Origin: Cladosporium sp. IMV 00045
Lineage: Eukaryota > Ascomycota > Dothideomycetes > Cladosporiales > Cladosporiaceae
Length of the DNA: 42,602 bases
Assembly (NCBI GenBank): GCA_001931905.2
Contig: MSJI02000333.1
Location: 1-42,602, forward strand
Direction: 5' to 3'
Of the stretch, positions 33,201 through 42,602 are shown in pieces. Below the pieces are notes generated by a model that made no database searches, was not told where the DNA came from, and was given only the letters and a program-made list of their open reading frames with translations. Position numbers and translations under genes: made by a program. The number at the start of each line of letters is the position of its first letter. Position 1 is the stretch's first letter.

Positions 33201-36200
33201 GAATCGATTACCGATTGTTTCCTGCATGTGCTTACGCAGATCCCTAGCAAGTCCCTCCAGTCCATTGGAGATTTGGACTTTGTCGACGACAAAACATGCC
33301 GTCAATACCACCAATGGAGCACTCCGTTGCCCCAGAAGGATGAGCGGTGCGCCCACGAGATCATCCAAGAGCGTGCGGCCTTCCATCCCTTTGCTCCAGC
33401 AGTCAGTGCTTGGGATGGAAGCTTGGATTACACCGAGCTTCTGGCACTTACGACAAGACTTGCTCAGAAGCTGCGCACTTTTGGAGTCGGCCCCAACGTC
33501 TTTGTTGCCTGTCTCTTCGACAAGTCCATGTGGGCAGTCGTTGGGCAGCTTGCTGTTATGCAGGCCGGAGGTGCTTTCGTCTCACTTGACCCCACGCACG
33601 CCGAAGAGCGCTTGACGACTCTTGTTGGTCAGCTGAAGGCACCTGTAGTCTTGTGCTCAGCCTCTCGCTCCGACATTGCATCGCGCATCTCCGCGAGGTT
33701 CATTGCACCTGAGCTTGAGGACATGGAAGGCATGCCCGAGGCTCTCGCGTTGATGGAGACTGGAACCAAATCCACTGATCCTGCTTACGGTGTCTTCACC
33801 TCGGGAACGACTGGCACGCCCAAGGCGACCATTGTTGAGCACGCTGCTCTCACGGTTTCCGCTTCTCAATGGAGAGAGCCCTTAGGCTTCAGCGAGAATA
33901 CCAGAACTTTCCAATTCTCCGCCTTCACATTCGACGTTTCGGTCATGGATGTGTTCTTTACTCTTCTCAACGGTGGCTGCATTTGCATGCCTTCCGAGGC
34001 GGACCGCATGAACGACGTCGCTGGCGCTATCAACCGCTCCGGCGCAACTCTCATGGCCTCTGTGCCAAGTTTGTTCGCCACGATCGACCCCGCCGCCGTC
34101 CCCACCCTCTACTATCTTATTCCAGGTGGTGAGAAGATGCCGCCTGCTTTCTTGGATCAGTGGAAGAGCCGCCGCCTCATCAATGCGTACGGACCATCAG
34201 AGACCACTGTTGTCGCCACGCTCAGCCTGAAATCAAACGGCGATGGCGTACTCATCAACACCGACGGAACTGACATCGGTACTCCTCACTGTGGCCGTGC
34301 TTGGATTGTCGACTCAAGCAACCCAGACAAGCTTATGCCCCGTGGAGCTGTTGGTGAGCTGGTGATCGAGGGCCCCAATGTCGGACGCGGCTACCTTAAC
34401 AACGAGCAGAAGACTCAGCATTCCTTCATCCGCGACCCAGTATGGTCACGCGACCCGCGTTTGCAACCAATTTTCCATCAGGACCCAAATGTCGAAAGCG
34501 AGCGCATGTACCGCACCGGCGACCTTGCAAGGTTCTCTGCCACTGGATCTTTGAAGTTCTTGACGAGGAACGACACACAAGTCAAGCTCAAGGGCCAGCG
34601 TGTTGAGTTGGAGGAGATTGAACATCACAGCTCTGTCCTTGCTGGCAACGACGTCTTGGTCGACATTGTCACACCCAACCAGAACACGATGGCGGCCGGA
34701 CTGGCGGCATTCATCGTTAGTGATCTTGAGGCTGGCGAAACCACCGACTCTGTGCTCTTGCCTATGACACCTGCAAGATCGACCTTGGTTGAAAGCCTCC
34801 GCATGGGCTTGCCTCGCCACCTCCCTCTGTACATGGTCCCGAGTTTCTACTTCCCCGTCAGCCACCTGCCTCGTACTACATCTTCGAAGTTGGACCGCCG
34901 CGGTCTGCAGACTATGGCGGCCTCGTTGTCTAAGGAGCAGATGAGACCCTACACAAACGCGACGACCACCAGCAGCAGCGCTCCCAAGACCGGCTTGGAG
35001 CCACAGCTGCGTGCCTTGTGGGAGAACGTAATGCGCCTCGCGCCAGGCTCGGTGACTGACGAAGACAACTTCTTCGGCCTGGGTGGCGACTCTTTTGCGG
35101 CAATGACATTGGTCAGCGCCGCTCAAGCAAGTGGTCTTTCCCTTACCGTGGCAGACATCTTCACCCACCCGACGCTGATCGAGATGTGCGTTGCTTGCCA
35201 GTCAAAGGCTGCCGAACAAGTGACGCCAGTGAACACAACAATTGAGCCGTTCTCCCTCATCCCGGCCGATGCCTCCAAGGAGGAGGTTCTCTCTGATGCC
35301 TCTGAGGTCTGCAGTCTCGGCGTGGAATCCATTCAGGATGTCTACCCCTGCAGTCCCGTCCAATCTGGCTTGATCACATCGTCCACAACCAAGCCGGGCG
35401 CATATGTCGTCAGATCAATCTATCGACTTGCAAACAACATTGACCTCGACAAATTCCGAAGCGCTTGGCAACATACTGTCAATGACCTCCCCATCTTGCG
35501 CACTCGCATTGTGCACACTGCCGATGCTGGATTCTGTCAGGTTGTCCTCCGCGATGTGCCCATTGAGTGGAACTACAGATCCGACCTCCCCACACACTCT
35601 GACAGCGTTCCCGCTCTTCCCAAGTCCGAGGGCGATGTCCTCACCGATTACACCATAGTTGACACCGGATCGGAACGTTTCTTCGTTTGGTCCCTGCATC
35701 ACGCCGTCTACGATGGCTGGAGCATTGGTCTGATGCTTCAACGGGTGCAGGAGCATTACTTGGAATCTACTGCAGCCTTGAAGCAGCAGCCTACATCGTA
35801 CAACCTATTCATCGAATACCTTGCCAAGGCCGACTCTGCTGCCTCCGATGACTTCTGGAAGACCTGCCTTGCCGACTACAGCACACCCGCCTTCCCTCGT
35901 GTCAAAGATACCTCGCGCCAGATTGTTTCTGGTTCTCGCCAGTACAGCAACATGGACCTCTCGAAGACCTCCAATTCTGACATTACCTTACCTGTCATGA
36001 TCAGGGGAGCGTGGGCCCTGGCAATCGCGGATCAATCCGAATCGTCCGATGTCTGCTTTGGTGAGACATTGATGGCTCGTAACATTAATCTACCTGGTGC
36101 CACCTCGATGGCAGGACCTGTTCTCACCACAGTTCCAACTCGTGTGCAGGTCGACAAACAGACTCCAGTCCTCTCCTACCTGCAAAGAATCAACCAGCAA

Positions 36201-39200
36201 ATGATTGATGTCATTCCTCACCAGCATGCAGGTGTTCAGCAGATTCGTCGTCTCGCTAAGGGCCCAGCTGCCGCCTGCGAATTCCAGAATCTGTTGGTCG
36301 TGCAGGCCGACGACCAAGCGATGGAGAAGTCTGTGTGGGAGTTCAAAGACATCCAGGCCGGCGAAGAGTTTTTCACCCACCCATTGGTTGTCGAATGCAA
36401 GGTCGCCGGACTTCAAATCAAGACCACTGCACACCACGACGACCAGGTGATCACCAGCAGCCAAGTTAACAGCCTGATTACCCGCTTCAACTTCATCCTC
36501 AAGCAGCTTGTAGAGCTCCAGAAGGGTTCAGACCTGACTGTCGGCAGCATTGACCTTGTCAGCCCATCAGACAAGCAACAGATCCTTGAGTGGAACGGTG
36601 ATCGCATCGCTCCCATTGAGAAGACTATCCACGATCTGGTGTACAAGCAAGGCTCTCTGCAGCCCGATGCCGACGCTATCTGCGCATGGGACGGAAATCT
36701 CACCTACCGCGAGATGTGTGATCATGCGGCTGACTTTGCCCACTACCTCATTTCCCTCGGACTGCACAAGGAGATGTTCGTTCCCGTGTGCATGGACAAA
36801 TCCGCCTGGATGGTAGTTGCCATCCTTGGTGTACTTGCCGCTGGCGGTGCTTACGTCCCTCTTGACCCTGCCCACCCTGCCTCTCGTCACGGGGAGATCA
36901 TCGCTGATGTAGGCGCTGAATTTGTGATCTGCCTTCCTAAATACAGCAGCAGGTACTCCGACAAGGTCAACACCGTCCTCGCCATCGACCAAAGTGTCTT
37001 CGCCTCGATGAAAGGATCCAGCAAACGACCCCTCCACCGCTCCGCAAGCACCAACATGGCATACGCCTTGTTCACCTCCGGCAGCACTGGCAAGCCCAAG
37101 GGTATTGTCACTGAACACGCTTCGTTCGTCACCAGTGTCAGTGCATTTGGACCGGTTGTCCACTTGGACCGCGGCACTCGCGCTTTCCACTTTGCATCGC
37201 TTACCTTCGATGCCGCAGTCATGGAGATCTGGGGTACTCTGATCTTCGGAGGCTGCGTCTGCATTCCCAGCGAAGAAGACAGACTCAACGACGTTGCTGG
37301 CGCTATGAGCGCCATGGGAATCCACTGGACCTTCTGCACGCCCTCTGTCGCCTCCATCATCGAGCCTTCAAGTGTTCCCTCCCTCAAGACCCTCGTCTGC
37401 GGTGGTGAGATGATTTCACATGAGGTCATCAACAAATGGACTCCTCATGTCGAGCTGATCAACGGATATGGTCCCACAGAAACATCTGTGTTCGCCACCC
37501 TTGCAAAGATCTCGCCGTCCAGCGAGCCTGCATGTATCGGCCATGGCATTCAATCCACCTGCACTTGGGTCGTTGATCCTGATGACCATGACCGCCTCAT
37601 GCCTGTTGGATCTGTTGGCGAGTTGGCCCTTTCTGGCCGTGCTCTAGCTAGGGAGTATCTGAACAACCCCGAGAAGACCAATGCGGAGTTCATCGAGAAT
37701 CCAAGATGGGCAGCATCATTCCCAACGACCACCGCAAACCGTATCTACAAGACTGGTGACCTGGTGCGATACTACCCTAACGGCGCAATTGAATGTCTTG
37801 GACGCAAGGATCACCAAGTCAAGCTCCATGGCCAACGTATGGAGCTTGGTGAAATCGAATCGCGTCTTAGCCAAATGGACAGCGTTCGCCACGCAATCGT
37901 TCTTCTGCCGAAGACTGGCCTGATCAAGAAGAGACTGGTCGCCATCCTTGCTGTTAATGCTGGTGACAAGTCGCTCAAGTCCTCGAACGACTGCCAGCTC
38001 GTTGACCCCTCTGTCATGCATGCTGCGAAGCTCCCTGAGGTTCAGGCCTCTCTTGAAAAGCAACTTCCCATCTACATGGTCCCACAGGCTTGGGTAGTCA
38101 TGCAATCCTTGCCCATGTTGGTTTCGGGTAAGATTGATCGCAAGCAAATCACCGCCTGGATTGAGCAGGTCGACAAGCCCAACTACGAGCGCATCATGAA
38201 GGACTACGACGACATCAAGCGAGGCAAGGTGCCCGCCCCCGAGCCAAAAGCACAAGAGGGAGCCGTCAGTGCTGTCGACATCTTGCGCGACGTCTGCGCC
38301 CAAGTGCTCAACCTCAATGCCTCCGATCTGGACGAACAGCGCTCTTTCCTGAGCTTGGGTACGTACACACATTTGGAACGTTAGGCAAAGTCGAACATGC
38401 TAACAACAAATAGGCGGCGATAGTATCACCGGAATGGCCGTCGTGTCTAAATCCAGAAAGCAGGGCCTCACTGTCCGTCTGCAAGACATCATTCAGACGG
38501 ACTCTCTCGAAGAGCTTGCGAGTAGGTCGAAACTTGCCAATGCACCAACTAAGCAGCTCCCAGCTGGTCGTGCCAGAGCCCAATCTGGCGCCAGCTTCTC
38601 CTTGTCTCCTATCCAGGACTTGTATTTCCAAAATGCAGTCAATGGACACAAGGGCGCTAGCCGCTTCAACCAGAGTATCACTGTGCGCCTTGCGCGTAAG
38701 ATCGACAGTGCGAAGGTGCAAGAGGCTTTGCGAACAATCGTTCTTCGACACGGAATGTTGAGAGCCAGATTCACCAAGGGTGCTGATGGCGCCTGGAAAC
38801 AGCGGACTACGAGGGTGAGTTTTCTCTTCTGCATTATGCCATAATGGCAGATAGGCTGACAATATATTTAGGACATCGAGTCATCCTACGCGTTCCGCAT
38901 CCACGCCACTAGCGACCGCGACCATATCAAGCATCAAATGGGAGAGTCCCAGCGTTCACCAGACCCTGAGAATGGTCCCATCGTTGTTGCCGACATGTTC
39001 GACGCGCCTGGAACCGACCAAGTTCTGTTCCTGGTTGCAAACCACTTGTGTATTGACATGGTTTCCTGGCGTGTTGTGCTTCAAGAACTGGAGGAATATC
39101 TCCACACAGGCACGATTGCTTCAGAAATCCCACTTTCGTTCCAGGCATGGTGTGGCTCGCAGTCACCCGGCGAGAAAGACGCTCAGACTGTACAAATTCC

Positions 39201-42200
39201 TGAGGGTCTGCCAAATGCCGAATACTGGGGCGTAGGTGGCTTCGAAAACACGTACGGCCAAGTCAAGACCAAGGGCTTCTCACTGGACGAGGAAACCACC
39301 GGACTACTGCTGGACGGCGTACGTACCTCTGCCTCCACTGAGCCGCTGGACCTTCTCCTCGCTGTTACCTTCCAGTCTTTCACGGAGGTCTTCCCCAACC
39401 TTGCTCGTCCGACAATTTTTAACGAGAGCCACGGCCGCCAGTCAACCACTCAGGATGTGTCCGAGACCGTTGGTTGGTTCACTGCCGTGAAAGCACTCCA
39501 GATTGAGCAATCTGCCAACATAATGCAAACAGTGAAGAAGGTCAAGGAACTCAGACAGAACTCTGCCAGTGTAACTAATCTCGCCGGCCGTCCTGGACCA
39601 ATGGAGATTCTGTTCAATTACTTGGGCAAGCTCCAGCAGCTGGAACGCTCCGACTCCCTCTTCCAACACTACGGAGACGTCTTTGCCGAGGGTGAGCTGA
39701 CTAACTATGGAGACATGGGATCTAGAACCGCTCGTTTCGCTCTGTTTGAACTCTCAGCCATTGTGATCAAAGACAAGTTGCGCATTGCCTTCACATTCAA
39801 CAAAAATCTGAAGAACCAAGGAAAGATCGCAGAATGGATGTCCAGCTTCGAGGCCACTCTTCGTGGCGCCCTTCCCGAATTTAGGAAGATGGCTGATGAA
39901 ATCACTACCGCCTCATACCCGCTCTTGCCGGCCTCTTCTAGAGAACTCAAGCAAATGATCGACCGCACTCTGCCTCGCGTGGGTATTAAGAGCATGGCAG
40001 ATGTCGAGAACATTTACCCTGTCGCGGCCGTACAGGAAGGCATTCTTCTCAGCCAACTCCGCGATCCTTCCAATTACATGTTCCACGCCACTTTCAAGAT
40101 CGACGATAACCGATCAGGAAACGCCGTCGACACCAAGCTTCTTGCCGCTGCATGGCAGAAGGTCGTCGACCGCCACCCAATCCTGAGAACCATTTTCGTA
40201 GAGAGCAACTACAAGAACGGCACATTCGACCAAGTCGTCCTGAGGAAGGTCGACGCAGCACCATCAATCATCGCCTGCAGTGAGGCTAGCTCGGCATCCA
40301 AGAAGCTTGCCACTGTCAATCTTGCCGATGTTAACAAGCAAAAGTCGCCACAAATTCCCCACCACATCACAATCTGCCGAGTCATCTCGACTGGCGAGGT
40401 ATACGTCAAGCTAGAGATGAACCATGCCCTCATCGACGGAGCATCGATTTCTATCATTCTACGCGACTTCTCTGCGGCCTATGGCAACCAACACAGCCGC
40501 ACCGTGCCTGGGCCCGCCTACTCTCAATTTGTCAAGTACCTGCGCGAACGCTCAGACATGAGCGGCTTGCAATACTGGGCTCAGCACCTGCGCAATGTTC
40601 AAGTCTGCCACATCCCAGTTGCCCAGAACCTGACAAAGACTCGTCGACTCAATTCTCTGAAGGTGGCCTTCCACCGCTTCGACGAGCTGCAGGCTCTGTG
40701 CAGGAAGGAGTCAATCACCTTCGCCAGTCTGGCCTTAGCGACCTGGGCCACCGTCCTCAGCGCTCTTACTGGCCAGGATGACGTTTGTTTCGGTTACCTG
40801 TCTGCTGGTCGCGATGTGCCAGTGACCGATATCCAAGACGCTGTGGGTGTCTTCATCAATATGCTCTGCTGCCGTGTGAAGCTTTCTTCCCGTCAAGATT
40901 ACGGAGGTCTTTTCCGTCAAGTCCAAAACGACTTCCTGGAAGGATTGCCTCACCAGGCCACCTCTTTGGCAGAGATCCAAAACTATCTCGGCATGGATGG
41001 TCAGATGATGTTCAACTCTACTTTGTCCATCCAGAACCAGATTCCCTCCGATTCCTCGCAGGCCGAAACCCTGTCATTCTCCGCGAAGGAGGTTCACGAT
41101 CCGAGCGAGTATCCGATGACTGTCAATGTCATCACCGCCAAAGACAACGAAGGCATCATGCTGAGATACTGGTCTGACAAGATCTCTGACAGCAGAGCTC
41201 ACGCCATTGCAGCTGCAATCTCTCAGACCTTCGAGAACGCTCTGCAAGAAGAGAAGGGATATGGCACGTACACACCGGGTGTCCCGACGCCCATTCCTGG
41301 CACGCCCATGCTTGTGCCGGATCTTATGTCTGCTCCCTCCACTCCTCAGCTCCGAGGCACACCTACTCCACCGCAGAGTGTGGACATATACGACAACAAG
41401 TCTCTGCACAACCTGATTGACGAGCGTGTTCACGCTGTGGTCAACCAGATGCTCGGCAAGACCGGTATGCAATCGAGCATGCTCTCACCCCCTCGGGCAA
41501 TGAACCCTACCATCATGACCCCTCCGAGGAGCGAGGAGAACCTGCCTGCCTCGCTAACAGGACTCGCTATCCGGACCGAAGCACCCAAGGCAACCCAGGC
41601 CCCCGTTCAAGACAACTCCTCCTCTTTCGAGCCCAAGCTTCTCCAAATCTGGAGCTCTATTCTCGAGGTTGAGTCCAAGGACATTGGTCGCCAGGACAGC
41701 TTCTTCCGCCTTGGAGGTGATAGCATCAAAGCAATGAAGCTGGCCAGCGCTGCACGTGAGCAGGAGATGGCACTTCGCGTGTCGGACATCTTCCAGTCTC
41801 CTGTCTTCGAGGACATGCTTCGCTTGATTGCAGCCAACTCCGAGGAACCTCAGCCAAAAGCTGCTCCAGCACTCCCTGCACCCACCAGCAACCCTGTGAT
41901 TGCGAAGCCCGAAAACAAGGCTGTCGCACAGCTGAGGCCTGCCATCCGTCCGCGTGCTCGTTCTGTGTACGAAACAGTACAGCTCGACAGCGAGTTCTTG
42001 CAGCGTAGCATCTGCCCTCAGATCGGCACCTTCAAGGGCGCCGTGGCGGACGTTATCGCAGTGACTGATTTCCAGGCGTTCTCCCTCACCGCTCAGCAAT
42101 TCAAGTCTCGATGGATGCTCAACTACTTCTACTTCGAAGGCCATGGTCCTCTGGACATTCGCCGCCTTCGTGAAGCTTGCAAGCGTGTTCTGGACGCTTT

Positions 42201-42602
42201 CGACATTCTTCGTTCCGTCTTCGTCTGCGCCGAGGGTCAATTCTACCAGGTTGTCCTCAAGAAGATGAAGGTTGACTTGGCTGTCCACGACACTGAGATG
42301 GACCTTGATGACTTCGTTGCCAGCCTCCAGCAACGTGACCGTGAACAGCCGCCTAAGCATGGCGAGCCCTTCGTCAAATTCGCTGTCGTTCGCAAGGCGG
42401 GTACCAACCTTCACCGCATCTTGATCCGCATGTCTCACGCCCAGTACGACGGTGTGTGCCTCTGGAAGCTCCTCGATGCTGTCAAGCAAGGCTACGAGGG
42501 CGGCACTTTGCCAAAGACCTCCACTTTCGCCAGCCACATGCGTCTCATGTCTAGCAGCGTCACCCAAGACCATTACGAACACTTCACTTCGCTTCTGAAG
42601 GG
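27212..42602 (+). CDS. Multimodular non-ribosomal peptide synthetase with two epimerization domains (3' end outside window)
   Basis: This cytosolic megaenzyme makes a peptide on phosphopantetheine arms. Exons are 27212-28078, 28132-28930, 28993-38358, 38414-38814 and 38872 to the window end. The introns are 53, 62, 55 and 57 bp; 5054 residues are visible. Approximate domains: C-lobe remnant 20-210; A1 215-725; T1 757-825 (LGGDS); E1 845-1300 (HHLVVD, NNEGHGRE, TVGWFT); C1 1315-1740 (NHAAMDG); second C-lobe remnant 1750-1975; A2 1985-2525; T2 2550-2615 (LGGDS); C2 2665-3070 (HHAVYDG); A3 3085-3610; T3 3645-3705; E2 3735-4165 (NHLCID, NESHGRQ); C3 4185-4595 (NHALIDG); Pro/Thr-rich linker; T4 4722-4790 (LGGDS, no A domain before it); C4 from ~4860 (SHAQYDG), cut by the edge. 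By hand alignment to GrsA the pocket codes are A1 DAVGCAGITK, A2 DVMAIGAVVK, A3 DAMFVGGVFK. No substrate is assigned. Confidence 0.97.

Noticed and set aside
41554..42582. 342-codon ORF antisense to the NRPS
   Set aside because: The sense strand encodes clear T4 and C4 domains. The antisense product has no recognisable motif.

Overview
The window is nuclear DNA of a filamentous ascomycete (Pezizomycotina). Genes are split by short introns of 51-102 bp with GTRNGT donors, CTAAC-like branch points and YAG acceptors. There is a fungal-type ATG13, a Zn2Cys6 regulator and a very large multimodular NRPS. A dothideomycete is my guess from gene style only; no rRNA or other marker is present to prove it. 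No tRNA, rRNA, CRISPR or intact transposon was seen.

Housekeeping and accessory half (1-17400): the 3' part of ATG13 (+), a four-exon amidase-signature hydrolase (-), a three-exon GPR1/FUN34/YaaH acetate/ammonium transporter (+) divergent from the amidase, and three conserved-looking but functionally unknown genes, all + and intronless in their coding parts: an Arg/Asp-rich low-complexity protein, an 843-residue protein, and a 519-residue protein with a C-terminal coiled coil. Spacers are 0.9-1.9 kb and hold no gene I can support, only simple repeats.

Candidate biosynthetic cluster (17409 to beyond 42602): a Zn2Cys6 transcription factor (-); divergent from it a seven-helix DUF7702-like membrane protein (+); tail to tail with that a 1460-residue ABCC-type full ABC transporter (-); and, across a 1.9 kb divergent promoter region, an NRPS (+) that runs off the right edge. 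All exon joins were worked out by hand and stay in frame. The visible NRPS is 5054 residues. Its order is: C-lobe remnant, A1-T1-E1, C1, second C-lobe remnant, A2-T2, C2-A3-T3-E2, C3-T4 (no A domain), then the start of a further C domain with an SHAQYDG motif.

Working together, the regulator would switch on the locus, the NRPS would make a small peptide with two D-configured positions, and the ABCC pump would export it. The membrane protein's role is unknown. The most distinctive observations are the two condensation-domain remnants (one N-terminal, one internal, suggesting a fusion scar), the adenylation-less C-T module, the weakened core motifs of A2, and a perfect CGG-N11-CCG palindrome in the NRPS/ABC promoter region.
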